50,589 bases of DNA from Bacteroidota bacterium (lineage in GTDB: Bacteria; Bacteroidota; Bacteroidia; Flavobacteriales; Weeksellaceae): assembly GCA_023386965.1 (NCBI GenBank), contig JAEWIR010000036.1, forward strand, positions 1 through 50,589, written 5' to 3'. Shown in pieces: positions 22,365 to 31,699 of this stretch (the first letter of the stretch is position 1; each line of letters starts with the position of its first letter). The position numbers and the translations under genes were made by a program. The notes below the pieces were generated by a model. It saw nothing but the letters and a program-made list of their open reading frames with translations. It was not told where the DNA came from and did not search any database.

Positions 22365-24302
22365 TTATGCCCCGAATTCAGCGTTCAGTGCTGAGGCTTT
22401 CTTAAAGTAAGTGATGAACTCTTCAATGGTCATCGTCCCCAGGTCACCTTCGCCACGTTTTCTTACAGATACCGTGCCGGACTGTTCCTCGTTTTCACCT
22501 ACGATAAGCATAAACGGATATTTGTTGATTTCCGCGTCGCGGATTTTTTTTCCGGTCTTTTCGTTACGGTCGTCAATCAAGCCGCTAATATCGTGATTTT
22601 CCAACAAATGGGAAACTTTTTTAGAATATTCTAAATATTTTTCTGAGATCGGGAGAATAATAAACTGATCGGGTGCCAGCCAAAGTGGGAAATCACCCGC
22701 CGTATTTTCCAGCAGAATGGCAATGAAACGTTCCATGGAGCCGAAAGGTGCACGGTGAATCATCACCGGCCTATGCTTTTCGCCATCGTTTCCGATATAA
22801 GTTAGGTCAAAACGTTCCGGCAGGTTGTAATCCACCTGTATGGTCCCGAGCTGCCATTTCCTGCCCAGTGCATCCTTCACCATAAAGTCCAGCTTAGGAC
22901 CATAGAAGGCGGCTTCACCATATTCTACAACGGTTTTCAAACCCTTATTTTTTGCGGCAGTAATGATGGCGTTCTCAGCTTTTTCCCAGTTTTCATCGCT
23001 GCCGATGTATTTTTCTCTGTTCTCGGGGTCCCTAAGCGAAACCTGGGTTACAAAATCTTCGAAACCAAGGTTACGGAACACGTACATTACGAGGTCAATC
23101 ACACCTTCGAACTCGCTCATTAACTGGTCGGGTGTACAGAAAAGGTGGGCATCGTCCTGGGTAAATCCGCGTACTCTGGTCAGACCGTGAAGTTCGCCGG
23201 ACTGCTCGTAACGGTACACGGTTCCGAATTCCGCAAAACGTTTGGGAAGGTCGCGGTAAGACCACTGACCCACTTTATAGATTTCGCAATGGTGCGGGCA
23301 GTTCATTGGCTTCAGCATAAATTCTTCGCCTTCGTTAGGCGTCTTGATGGGCTGAAAACTGTCGGCGCCGTATTTATCCCAGTGACCTGAGGTCACATAA
23401 AGTTCTTTGGATCCGATATGTGGTGAGATTACAAATTCGTAACCTGCTTTTTTCTGAGCGTCGGAAAGGAAGTTTTCCAGTTTTTTGCGGAGTGCGGCGC
23501 CTTTTGGAAGCCACAGGGGCAAGCCGGCACCTACTTTTTCAGAAAAAGCAAAAATGCCCAGTTCTTTTCCTAATTTTCTGTGGTCGCGGCGCTTGGCCTC
23601 TTCCAGCCTTTCCAAATATTCAGTTAGGTCTTTCTGCTTTGGGAAGGAGATTCCGTAAACACGTGTAAGCTGCGGATTCTTTTCATCGCCCCTCCAGTAA
23701 GCTCCGGCAGCGTTCAGTACTTTTACGGCCTTAACAATTCCGGTGGACGGCAAATGACCGCCACGGCAAAGGTCGGTGAAGTTATCGTGGCTGCAGAAGG
23801 TAATCTGACCGTCTTCCAGGTTAGAAATAAGTTCGGTTTTGTATGGATTGTCTGCATATTCCTTCAGCGCGGCAGCTTTGGAAACAGGATAGAGGCTGAA
23901 GCTGGAGTTCTTCTTGGCGTTCTCCAGCATTTTTTTCTCAATCTTCTCAAAATCCTTTTCACTCAGTGTTTCATCACCAAAATCAACGTCGTAGTAGAAA
24001 CCGTTTTCAATGGCAGGACCAATGGTAAGTTTCGCGGCCGGGTAATAATCAAGTATGGCCTGCGCCAAAAGGTGAGCAGAGGAGTGCCAGAAGGCTTTTT
24101 TGCCAAGATCATCATTCCAGGTAAGCAGCTGAACCGTGGCATCGGCATCGATGGTTGTTGAAACTTCAACCTGTGTACCGTTTACCACCGCGGAAATTGT
24201 GTTTCTTGCCAAACCTTCCGAAATAGATTTTGCCACCTCGAGCGGTGTTACCGCATTCTCAAATTCTCTGATGCTTCCGTCCGGAAGAGTGATCTTTACC
24301 AT
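22365..24302 (-). CDS. thrS: Threonyl-tRNA synthetase
   Basis: 645 residues, full length (EC 6.1.1.3). Order: TGS domain (~1-60), editing domain with HSSAHLLAQA (~75-84) and the CRGGHLP segment, class II catalytic core with the zinc-binding MNCPHHCEIY motif and GLTRVRGFTQDDAH, motif 3 with APFGSMERF, and the C-terminal anticodon-binding domain. It is the first gene of the thrS-infC transcript; infC follows after 14 nt. A TATTTTTG box lies at 24326-24333. Confidence 0.98.
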   Translation of the reverse strand: MVKITLPDGSIREFENAVTPLEVAKSISEGLARNTISAVVNGTQVEVSTTIDADATVQLLTWNDDLGKKAFWHSSAHLLAQAILDYYPAAKLTIGPAIENGFYYDVDFGDETLSEKDFEKIEKKMLENAKKNSSFSLYPVSKAAALKEYADNPYKTELISNLEDGQITFCSHDNFTDLCRGGHLPSTGIVKAVKVLNAAGAYWRGDEKNPQLTRVYGISFPKQKDLTEYLERLEEAKRRDHRKLGKELGIFAFSEKVGAGLPLWLPKGAALRKKLENFLSDAQKKAGYEFVISPHIGSKELYVTSGHWDKYGADSFQPIKTPNEGEEFMLKPMNCPHHCEIYKVGQWSYRDLPKRFAEFGTVYRYEQSGELHGLTRVRGFTQDDAHLFCTPDQLMSEFEGVIDLVMYVFRNLGFEDFVTQVSLRDPENREKYIGSDENWEKAENAIITAAKNKGLKTVVEYGEAAFYGPKLDFMVKDALGRKWQLGTIQVDYNLPERFDLTYIGNDGEKHRPVMIHRAPFGSMERFIAILLENTAGDFPLWLAPDQFIILPISEKYLEYSKKVSHLLENHDISGLIDDRNEKTGKKIRDAEINKYPFMLIVGENEEQSGTVSVRKRGEGDLGTMTIEEFITYFKKASALNAEFGA

Positions 24303-24325
24303 ATACTTTAGACAAAATTAAGATG

Positions 24326-24333
24326 CAAAAATA
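24326..24333 (-). promoter_or_regulatory. thrS: Probable thrS promoter -7 box TATTTTTG
   Basis: Read on the minus strand it is TATTTTTGCA, 23 nt before the thrS start. The leader would be too short for a T-box-type element, and none is seen. Confidence 0.55.
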
Positions 24334-24435
24334 CGAAAATCCGCATCATGTGCATTGACTAAGCCAGATAAATTCAACACAGTTAACGCCTGCCAAATGC
24401 CTGTGCCGGTTTGAGGGAAAATAAAAAAGCGGAAC

Positions 24436-24633
24436 TTAATTTCCGCTGTGTTCATCATTATTATGGGTTTTCCCGTCTTTATGTGTTTTTGAGGTCTCCC
24501 GTACTTCTTTTTTCATGCTTTCGCCACTTTCTACTTTTTCCGAAGAGGCAGGCACGTTCTGGTAATCCTGGTTTTCCTTCTTTACATCTGCCTTCCCGTC
24601 TTTGGAAACGCTGCTGTTTTTATCTTTTTCCAT
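24436..24633 (-). CDS. Small hydrophilic hypothetical protein
   Basis: About 65 residues from the ATG at 24633 (MEKDKNSSV); an in-frame ATG at 24675 is less likely because the extra residues are hydrophobic and unlike the rest. The product is rich in Lys, Glu, Ser and Asp with no hydrophobic core, and is probably disordered. Its tail is His/Asn/Asp-rich. No family recognised. Coding status is moderately supported by its position between same-strand genes and clean start. Confidence 0.5.
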   Translation of the reverse strand: MEKDKNSSVSKDGKADVKKENQDYQNVPASSEKVESGESMKKEVRETSKTHKDGKTHNNDEHSGN

Positions 24634-24701
24634 AGTTATACATTTAAGTTTGAAAAGCTGAAAATTCGGTGCCAATCTATAATTCGACTGTACATTTCAA
24701 A

Positions 24702-25316
24702 TCATAACTTTGAAAAGTCCGACAGATCCAGGGTTTGGGTTTCATCTTCAATGCTGTAATCCAGCGCTTTTGCCAGCACAAATATTGAATTCAGATTATC
24801 CATCAGCTGTTTCCGGCCCTCGCTTCGCAGGCGGTTTTGGTCCACGCGGCGGTAGGCATCATCCTTGGCGGCTTTTGTAACCTTTTTAATCTGTACATCG
24901 TCAATCCTGTTAAAGAAAGAATCGTCCATGGCCTGTATTTCCACCACCGGGGTGATGCGGATATCTGCGGGCGGAATTTCTTTGATGACCAGCTTTCTGT
25001 TTACCGAATCGACTTCCATCACCAGCTTGTTGAGGTTATAGGAAACCTGGGCATTGGTCTTGGTGAATGCGAGAATCTGGTTTTCCGACATTTTGCGGCC
25101 AAATACTTCGTAGGCTACCTTGGTTTTCTGCATGGTGGAGAAATCCTGTTCCATAACCACCATCTTATTCATCTTTGTAATTTGGTTTTTCAGGATATAA
25201 TAGTCGTTGCGGGTTTTCTCTTCCACGACGGTGCTGAAACGCCGGAACATGAGAAAGAGCACCAGCATGGCGGCAGCTCCGATCAGGATTCCTTTTATGA
25301 TGTTATTATTTTTCAA
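24702..25316 (-). CDS. Membrane-anchored hypothetical protein
   Basis: 204 residues. One N-terminal membrane helix (residues ~7-25) is followed by a helical region with heptad-like spacing (35-75) and a soluble charged domain. No family recognised. It starts 15 nt after the stop of the thioredoxin-like gene, and that gene starts 1 nt after the MazG-like gene, so all three form one operon. Anchored in the inner membrane with its bulk probably outside the cytosol (inference from the short basic N-terminus). Confidence 0.75.
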   Translation of the reverse strand: MKNNNIIKGILIGAAAMLVLFLMFRRFSTVVEEKTRNDYYILKNQITKMNKMVVMEQDFSTMQKTKVAYEVFGRKMSENQILAFTKTNAQVSYNLNKLVMEVDSVNRKLVIKEIPPADIRITPVVEIQAMDDSFFNRIDDVQIKKVTKAAKDDAYRRVDQNRLRSEGRKQLMDNLNSIFVLAKALDYSIEDETQTLDLSDFSKL

Positions 25317-25331
25317 TATAAAAATGTTAAG

Positions 25332-25868
25332 CTATTTACCTTTCATGATCTGCAGCAGGTCACGCTCCAAGTATCCGGAAAGCGGAGATTCGGTGATGCG
25401 CCCGAGTTCCGAAGAACCTTTTTTTACAATTACGGTCGGAACCTTTTCAATCTCATAGGTTGCATGTTCGCCAGCCGGAGTCTGCTTATTCCTGTCAGCC
25501 GCAATGATGGTCAGTTTTTCGGTAGGGAAATTAATTTCGTTCAGAATCTTTATCAGCCTTGGGAACTCCCGGTGGCTGTCGGGACACCATGTTCCCACGA
25601 AAACAGTCATGTTGACATTGTCCCAGTTTTGGGCACGGAGCTCGTCCATAGACCTCGTATCTACGGCATATTCCAGATATTCCTTACCAAACCAACCGTT
25701 ATAAGGTGCATTGTCGAACTGCGTTAACGTTTGCGGTCCCAGGAGGATCTTTCCGTCGCGTTCGGTAACGGTTTCCACATTAAGTTTTGTGTTGGTCTGT
25801 GCACGGCAAGCCTGAAAGTTCAGCATTACAGCACCTGTTATAAAAAGGGAGGTGATTATTTGTTTCAT
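25332..25868 (-). CDS. Thioredoxin-like envelope protein with CPDS motif
   Basis: 178 residues. The signal sequence ends near Cys21 (FQACRAQ), perhaps a lipobox although -3 is Phe. The thioredoxin fold shows GTWCPDSH at 93-99, with a single active-site cysteine (Cys95) and Ser98 where thioredoxins have the second Cys, and the cis-Pro at 144 (KVPTVIV). It therefore cannot work as a classic dithiol reductase; monothiol chemistry or binding is possible. Second gene of a three-gene operon. Confidence 0.82.
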   Translation of the reverse strand: MKQIITSLFITGAVMLNFQACRAQTNTKLNVETVTERDGKILLGPQTLTQFDNAPYNGWFGKEYLEYAVDTRSMDELRAQNWDNVNMTVFVGTWCPDSHREFPRLIKILNEINFPTEKLTIIAADRNKQTPAGEHATYEIEKVPTVIVKKGSSELGRITESPLSGYLERDLLQIMKGK

Positions 25869-25869
25869 C

Positions 25870-26337
25870 TTAATTTTCTAAAATTGTTTTAAGGTCGGCA
25901 GGGGAGTAGTGTACGCTTTTCAAAACTTTATTGTCCGATTTACGGTGTACGTTAAACTTATCACCGGACTTTTCATAAAAACTTTCTTCCCCTTTTTCTG
26001 TGTAAAATGCCACGGTCTCCAATGCCTGGTTTTCATCCGCACATGCCTTGGACATGTTTGAGCGCTGTACCTCGGCAAAGAGTTCCGGAAATTTTTCGCC
26101 CAGACCAAATTCCAAAACCGCGCCACTCAGCACATATTGCAGATCGCAAAGCGCATCAGCAACTTCCACTATATCGTTATCTTCAATAGCCTGTTTAAGT
26201 TCGTTAAGTTCTTCCTGCAGCAGTGCTACGCGCAAATCTGCCCGTTCTCTGGCAGGCATTTGCGGCCTCTCCAGTACCGGTGCGTTAAACGTATGATGAA
26301 ACTCAGCTACCATATTCAGACTGTCAATTTTTTCCAT
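25870..26337 (-). CDS. MazG/phosphoribosyl-ATP-pyrophosphohydrolase-like NTP pyrophosphohydrolase
   Basis: 155 residues. All-alpha NTP pyrophosphohydrolase fold with the metal-binding pattern EExxE (Glu42, Glu43, Glu46) followed by ExxD (Glu58, Asp61) and the ADALCDLQYVLSGAVLEFGL helix. The family removes pyrophosphate from non-canonical or excess nucleotides. The C-terminal ~65 residues (FYTEKGEESFYEKSG...HYSPADLK) form a small extra domain. It heads an operon with the CPDS thioredoxin-like and the membrane-anchored protein. Confidence 0.87.
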   Translation of the reverse strand: MEKIDSLNMVAEFHHTFNAPVLERPQMPARERADLRVALLQEELNELKQAIEDNDIVEVADALCDLQYVLSGAVLEFGLGEKFPELFAEVQRSNMSKACADENQALETVAFYTEKGEESFYEKSGDKFNVHRKSDNKVLKSVHYSPADLKTILEN

Positions 26338-26444
26338 TCAATATAAATTTTTCCAAAGGTAAAGATTCTGGCAGGTACCTGAAATATTTTGACCGCCATT
26401 TAGTAGTTCTGTTTCCGCTGATTGAAATAGCTCTGCACACTCTT

Positions 26445-26900
26445 TCATTCACAGAACTGCATCGGGAATGTCCGTCCGTCGGTATTATACATGGTTCCAG
26501 AATAACATCCATGGTCGTAGGCTTCCAAAACACATTTTGCACTAAGTATCCCATTTGTATACTCATTGAGCTGTAGGCTATTACCGTTGATGCTGCCACG
26601 CAGATCATAGATTTTTTGGGGCTTTGCATTATTATAGTAAGTTCCCGTAACGGTATTCCCATTTGTATTAAAAGTTAATGTAAATACTGCCTGCATCTTG
26701 CCTACGGTACCGTTCATGATCTTTTCAATCTTCTGTGCTCTTACAGCGACTGGAGGTTTTACTTCGTCCTTACTGCTTTCGACCCCTGTATTTCCGGATT
26801 TGAGCGTGTAGATGAGACCGCCAACCGCGGTTACCAGTGTGGTAATTGCGGTAATTGTTGCTGCTAATGAGGGTTTGCCGGAAATATTATCAGTTGCCAT
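26445..26900 (-). CDS. Membrane-anchored hypothetical protein with C-terminal beta domain
   Basis: 151 residues. A single membrane helix (~12-32) is preceded by a short polar N-terminus and followed by a linker. The C-terminal ~85 residues form a beta-rich domain (GTVGKMQAVFTLTF, TVTGTYYNN, YDLRGSINGNSLQLNEYTNG) with three Cys (122, 131, 150) that could pair. No family name known to me. It is isolated by gaps of ~107 and ~173 bases that contain nothing else. Confidence 0.7.
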   Translation of the reverse strand: MATDNISGKPSLAATITAITTLVTAVGGLIYTLKSGNTGVESSKDEVKPPVAVRAQKIEKIMNGTVGKMQAVFTLTFNTNGNTVTGTYYNNAKPQKIYDLRGSINGNSLQLNEYTNGILSAKCVLEAYDHGCYSGTMYNTDGRTFPMQFCE

Positions 26901-27022
26901 GGCCTTTGTTTTTACTATATAAATGTAATAATTATTTGAAATTCAAAACACTGAAAGTAGTTCCGTCATTTATTTATGATGAGTACGGATAACCTTTAAA
27001 TGAAACACATCCCTCAAAACAT

Positions 27023-27050
27023 AAAAAAAACACCCCAAAACTGAGGTGTT
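27023..27050 (-). terminator. Intrinsic terminator after the acyl-CoA dehydrogenase gene
   Basis: AACACC (27029-27034) and GGTGTT (27045-27050) form the stem; on the minus strand the stem is followed by a T8 run (27023-27030 in complement). It lies 24 nt past the stop. Confidence 0.82.
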
Positions 27051-27073
27051 AATTTCTGTTGTAACTGATATTA

Positions 27074-28213
27074 TTATTTGGAGATCTCTCTTCCGATCAC
27101 CAGTTTCTGGATTTCCGAAGTTCCTTCGCCGATTGTACAAAGTTTGGAGTCCCTGTAGTATTTTTCTGCCGGGAAATCTTTGGTATAACCATAGCCACCA
27201 AAGATCTGCACTGCATTGTTCGCGATACGTACACAAGCTTCAGAGGCGTAAAGTTTTGCCATCGCACCTTCCTTAGTCATTGGTTTTTTGGCGTTTTTAA
27301 GGTTGGAAGCACGCTGGATCAGAAGTTCAGCTGCGTCGATTTCCGTAGCCATATCAGCCAGCATAAAGTTGATGGACTGGAAACTGTTGATTGGCTTTCC
27401 GAACTGATGTCTTTCCAGGGAATATTTCAGGGCTGCTTTGTAGGCACCACGGGCAATACCAAGGCTTAACGCTGCAATGGAGATACGTCCGCCATCCAGA
27501 ATTTTCATCGCCTGCTTAAATCCTGAACCCACTTCACCAAGACGGTTGGCATCGGGAACACGTACACTGGCAAAGATAAGTTCCGCTGTTTCGGAAGCCC
27601 TCATTCCCAGTTTATTTTCTTTCTTTCCTGAAGTGAATCCGGCCATTCCTTTTTCCAAAACAAAGGCCGTAGAGTTGTTTTTTGCTCCTTTCTCACCGGT
27701 ACGGGTCATTACCACTGCAATGTCACCGGAGATGGCGTGGGTAATGAAATTTTTGGCTCCGCTGATGATCCAGTCGTCACCGTCCTTCACTGCCGTTGTG
27801 CTCATCCCGCCGGAATCGGAGCCAGTATTGTGCTCAGTAAGGCCCCAGGCACCGATCACCTGACCGGAAGCCAGTTTTGGCAGCCATCTGTGTCTTTGTT
27901 CCTCATTACCGAATTCGTAAATATGATTGGTGCAGAGTGAGTTGTGAGCAGCTACGGAAAGGCCGATAGAAGGATCTACCTGCGAAATTTCGTCCAGGAT
28001 GGTCACATATTCATGGTAGCCAAGACCGGAACCGCCGTATTCCTCGGGAATTACGATTCCCATGAAGCCCATTTCGCCAAGCTGGTGAAACAGTTCCACA
28101 GGGAAAGTCTGACTTTCGTCCCACTCCATAATATTTGGTCTAATATTTTTTTCAGCAAAATCTCTTGCAGTTTCTGCTACCATTTTGATGTTGTCTTGCA
28201 TCTGGATATCCAT
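27074..28213 (-). CDS. Acyl-CoA dehydrogenase
   Basis: 379 residues, full length for a short/medium-chain FAD-dependent acyl-CoA dehydrogenase. The AWGLTEHNTGSDSGGMSTTA flavin/substrate loop, RHQFGKPINSFQ, and the C-terminal GGYGYTKDFPAEKYYRD are present. The catalytic base is the Glu of CTIGEGTSEIQ. It oxidises acyl-CoA to enoyl-CoA, passing electrons to ETF. Chain-length or branched-chain preference is not determined. It stands alone, divergent from the nuclease gene. Confidence 0.95.
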   Translation of the reverse strand: MDIQMQDNIKMVAETARDFAEKNIRPNIMEWDESQTFPVELFHQLGEMGFMGIVIPEEYGGSGLGYHEYVTILDEISQVDPSIGLSVAAHNSLCTNHIYEFGNEEQRHRWLPKLASGQVIGAWGLTEHNTGSDSGGMSTTAVKDGDDWIISGAKNFITHAISGDIAVVMTRTGEKGAKNNSTAFVLEKGMAGFTSGKKENKLGMRASETAELIFASVRVPDANRLGEVGSGFKQAMKILDGGRISIAALSLGIARGAYKAALKYSLERHQFGKPINSFQSINFMLADMATEIDAAELLIQRASNLKNAKKPMTKEGAMAKLYASEACVRIANNAVQIFGGYGYTKDFPAEKYYRDSKLCTIGEGTSEIQKLVIGREISK

Positions 28214-28229
28214 AAATTTGTTTTGTCGC

Positions 28230-28237
28230 CAAATATA
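28230..28237 (-). promoter_or_regulatory. Probable -7 promoter box TATATTTG
   Basis: Minus-strand TAnnTTTG match, 17 nt before the acyl-CoA dehydrogenase start. Confidence 0.5.
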
Positions 28238-28393
28238 CTTAAAATGTAGCCGAGTAGGAAATTATATTTACCGTAAAATCATCATCCTTCTATATTTAAC
28301 CTGAAAAATAGGTTACCCCCGCCGTGCAATTGCTGCCTTATATTTTAGCCCGTATTTGACTGAAATGAGTAATTTTACACCTTTAAATTTTCA

Positions 28394-30259
28394 ATGAAAA
28401 AAATTGCCTTTTTTGCCTTTTTTGCGCCAGCCGTATTTTTCGCACAGGTGCCTGCGGGATATTATATCGGAACTGCCGGCCTTTCAGGTTATGAGTTAAA
28501 AAGCAAAGTGCACGAAATCATAGCACGTAATTACAACTGGAATTATGCCGATTTGCCCGCTTATTATGGTGTAACCGATTTGGACAGGTACGACGACCAT
28601 GGGCCAACCAACAATGATATATTACTCGATATTTATTCTGAAATTCCGGGTGCGCCGGATGCATATGAGTATACTGTCAGTCAGCTCACGGGCTCAGCAT
28701 CAGCAGAAGGAGTGGGCTATAACCGTGAACACATTATTCCGCAAAGTACTTTTGACAGTTATTATCCTATGTACTCAGACCTGCACTTCGTGGTGCCTAC
28801 AGATGCGCGGATTAACCAACTAAGGAGCAATTATCCGCATGCGGTGGGTGGAGGTACAACTTTCTACACCTTTACAAATTCATCGAAGATCCGTAATGAC
28901 AATACACCCGGCTATGCCTATACCGGCAGGGTGTATGAACCTATAGATTCGTACAAGGGTGATGTGGCACGAATGATCCTCTATTTTGCAGTAAGGTATG
29001 AATCGAAGCTTCGGTCATTTAATTACTCAGCGGGATCAGGGCCGGCCAACGATACCAGCGTACTGAACGGTACCGCAGAATATGCTTTTGATCCGGGATA
29101 TCTTGAAATGCTGAAAATGTGGCACAACAGCGACCCCGTCTCTACACGGGAAATCGAACGTAATGACGCGGTTTACAGCATCCAGAAAAACAGGAACCCT
29201 TTTATTGACAACCCCGGCTGGGTAGATTTGATCTGGTCCGAAACACCGGATGTCGTACCACCGCAAACGCCGTCAGGTCTTGCGGTAACAGGAACCGGTG
29301 CACATTTTGTCACCTTAAGCTGGACACCCGGCGCGCACGCCGATATTTTGGGATATCACGTTTATATCAACGGCAATCCGGTTCCCCTCACCACAGTTAA
29401 GGGTAATACAGTTACAATAGACCGCCTGACTCCTGATACCTCTTATACATTTACAGTTCGTTCTTTTGACAAAGGTTATCTGGAATCAGCAGTTACCAAT
29501 CCCGTTTCAGCAACAACGCTGTACAGCGATTCCTACGCCAAGGATCTGATGATCACTAAATTCATTGACGGCAGCGGCTTTAACAATGCCGTAGAGATCA
29601 GTAACAATACGGGTCATGAAGTAAACCTGAACAATTATAATTTAAGGATACAGTTCTACAATTCGGTGAACGGCAATTACTATTTTTCCGAATCATTTCA
29701 GCTGGAAGGAAAAGCGGCAGCGGGGGAAACATTTGTAGTGCGGAATCCGCGAGCTACCTTTAACTGCTACAGCAATGAACAGGCTAAATTTGTCACTGCT
29801 TCAGATCCGCTTACCTTCACCGGTACGCAATATGTGGAACTTGCATACAAGGGAAACAGTACTGTAGATGCCATCGGCACTAAGGATACTTTCAACAGTT
29901 TGGGAGATGTGTCCCTGTACAGGCAGTATGCCAATCAACCCAATACGCTTTTCAATCCTGCTGAATGGCAAAATTATCCAACCGATTACTGCCAGAATTT
30001 GGGCACCCTGATTATAGCTGATCATCCGGTGCTCAAATTTGAAGCCGGAGTTTATCCGAATCCGGTGCGGGACCTGCTTTATCTGTCGGATGTAGCCGAT
30101 AAAGCCACAGATGCGCAGATTTTTGACCTTTCCGGCAAACTAATCAGGACTTTAAAGTTCTCAAACCAGAAGGAGAAAAGTGTTGATGTCTCAGAGTTGC
30201 CGTCAGGGGTTTATTTCATCAGGGTCAACTCAAAGTCTTTCCGGTTCATCAAGCAATAG
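28394..30259 (+). CDS. Secreted endonuclease I (EndA/NucM-like), multi-domain, T9SS-sorted
   Basis: 621 residues. Signal peptide 1-18. Endonuclease I domain ~20-285 with Arg111-Glu112-His113 (YNREHIIPQS), a beta-beta-alpha-metal type catalytic core, and SDLHFVVPTDARINQLRSN. A fibronectin type III domain (~292-376) follows, then a lamin-tail-like beta domain (~382-535) and a C-terminal T9SS type A sorting domain from VYPNPVRD at ~553. It probably degrades extracellular DNA for nutrients or matrix remodelling. Its 3' end overlaps the convergent MATE gene by 11 nt. Confidence 0.93.
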   Translation: MKKIAFFAFFAPAVFFAQVPAGYYIGTAGLSGYELKSKVHEIIARNYNWNYADLPAYYGVTDLDRYDDHGPTNNDILLDIYSEIPGAPDAYEYTVSQLTGSASAEGVGYNREHIIPQSTFDSYYPMYSDLHFVVPTDARINQLRSNYPHAVGGGTTFYTFTNSSKIRNDNTPGYAYTGRVYEPIDSYKGDVARMILYFAVRYESKLRSFNYSAGSGPANDTSVLNGTAEYAFDPGYLEMLKMWHNSDPVSTREIERNDAVYSIQKNRNPFIDNPGWVDLIWSETPDVVPPQTPSGLAVTGTGAHFVTLSWTPGAHADILGYHVYINGNPVPLTTVKGNTVTIDRLTPDTSYTFTVRSFDKGYLESAVTNPVSATTLYSDSYAKDLMITKFIDGSGFNNAVEISNNTGHEVNLNNYNLRIQFYNSVNGNYYFSESFQLEGKAAAGETFVVRNPRATFNCYSNEQAKFVTASDPLTFTGTQYVELAYKGNSTVDAIGTKDTFNSLGDVSLYRQYANQPNTLFNPAEWQNYPTDYCQNLGTLIIADHPVLKFEAGVYPNPVRDLLYLSDVADKATDAQIFDLSGKLIRTLKFSNQKEKSVDVSELPSGVYFIRVNSKSFRFIKQ

Positions 30260-31637
30260 GAAGCCCATTGTCCATCCTGGCTGCCTGCTCCCTGATTTTT
30301 TTGGCGGATAATCTGAAAAACCTGACCACCAGCATCACCGCAGATATGGTGAGACCCAAACCAAGAGCGATCCACATCCCGAAAGCACCCATTTCCATGG
30401 TGACGCACAGGATATAGCCCAGCGGAATGGTGATGATCCAATAGGCGATGAAGGTGAGTATGCTTGGGATTTTCACATCCTGTATCCCTCTCAGGATTCC
30501 CAGCGCCGTGACCTGTACGCCGTCTGACAGCTGGAAAAGTGCTGCGATAATCAGCAGCTGGGATGCCAGCATAATAACTTCTACATCCTCTTTTTTGGTA
30601 AAGAACGTGGGCAGCACCTCGCGGCCAAAAATAAAGAACAGTCCACAAACCGTCATATAAATAAATGAAAGTTTGAGGTTGTTAATGCCCAAAGCTCGCA
30701 ACTCCACAAAGTTCTTTTCCCCCATTTTACGGCCAACCATTACTGTAGAAGCAACACTGAAACCGATGCAGAGGTTGAATGTGAATGAAGCCATGCTGAG
30801 CGCAATCTGATGGGAAGCTATATCTGTGGCACTTACAAGACCACAGATAAATGCGGCGCCGGCAAAAGCGGTCACCTCAAAGAACATCTGGAAAGCGGTA
30901 GGTAAGCCCAGTTTGAGCATACGGATGAACATCTTGCCCCGCAATTCATTGAATTTAAGAGTGAAAGCGGTTACATAACGTCTTGTTGTTTGGTGCCTCC
31001 GCAGAATGAAATAAAGCATAATCAGCATAAAGACCCGCGCAATGAGTGTAGCGATTGCCGAGCCTTTGACCCCCATAGGCGGAAATCCGAACAGTCCCTT
31101 TATCAAGATATAGTTCAGTGCAATATTCACAACGTTTGCAATGATCGTAGCAACGGTAACTCCAACGGTATAACCCAGACCTTCAGAGACCTCCCTTAAG
31201 GTTTGAAAAGCCATGAAGGGCAATACACTCAATGCCATCATGAACAGATAGTCCTGGGTATCGGGAATGATTTCGGCAGGTTGGTTCAGGAAGGGCAGAA
31301 GGGGAATAAAGCCCAAGAGCAGTAGCATCAGCAGCAGTCCCACAGCGATGTTTAGCACAAATCCGTGTCGAAAAACCGAATTGATGCGGTGATGTTTTTT
31401 TTGCGCATGTGCTTCTGAAACAAGCGGCGGAATAGCGAACGAAATTCCCAGTCCGAATACAAACACAGAGAAAAAGACAGCATTTCCCAGTGAAACAGCC
31501 GCCAATGCTTTGGCACCCAAAAGGTTACCTACGATGATGTTGTCAAAAAGCTGTACAGAAACCTGTCCCAACTGGGTGAGCATGACCGGAACTGCAAGGA
31601 TGAGCGCTTCTTTGGTGTATTTTCGGTTAAGGAGCAT
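30249..31637 (-). CDS. MATE family multidrug exporter
   Basis: 462 residues with twelve membrane segments in two six-helix halves, matching MATE (NorM/DinF-like) exporters driven by Na+ or H+. Start LTQLGQVSVQLFDNIIVGNLLGA carries the first-helix pattern. It exports cationic drugs or metabolites; the natural substrate is unknown. It overlaps the nuclease gene tail-to-tail by 11 nt with no terminator between, so transcripts may run into each other. A possible TAATTTTG box is at 31654-31661. Confidence 0.93.
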   Translation of the reverse strand: MLLNRKYTKEALILAVPVMLTQLGQVSVQLFDNIIVGNLLGAKALAAVSLGNAVFFSVFVFGLGISFAIPPLVSEAHAQKKHHRINSVFRHGFVLNIAVGLLLMLLLLGFIPLLPFLNQPAEIIPDTQDYLFMMALSVLPFMAFQTLREVSEGLGYTVGVTVATIIANVVNIALNYILIKGLFGFPPMGVKGSAIATLIARVFMLIMLYFILRRHQTTRRYVTAFTLKFNELRGKMFIRMLKLGLPTAFQMFFEVTAFAGAAFICGLVSATDIASHQIALSMASFTFNLCIGFSVASTVMVGRKMGEKNFVELRALGINNLKLSFIYMTVCGLFFIFGREVLPTFFTKKEDVEVIMLASQLLIIAALFQLSDGVQVTALGILRGIQDVKIPSILTFIAYWIITIPLGYILCVTMEMGAFGMWIALGLGLTISAVMLVVRFFRLSAKKIREQAARMDNGLPIA

Positions 31638-31653
31638 TAAAAAAAGTTTGCAG

Positions 31654-31661
31654 CAAAATTA
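31654..31661 (-). promoter_or_regulatory. Possible -7 promoter box TAATTTTG
   Basis: Minus-strand TAnnTTTG match followed by C, 16 nt before the MATE start. Confidence 0.45.
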
Positions 31662-31699
31662 CTGCAAACTATGTTTATAAAGTGATTTATACCGGGTAA

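Noticed and set aside
24837..25727. Long plus-strand open frame of 296 codons
   Set aside because: It lies antisense to two well-supported genes (membrane-anchored protein and thioredoxin-like protein) and its translation has no recognisable domain.
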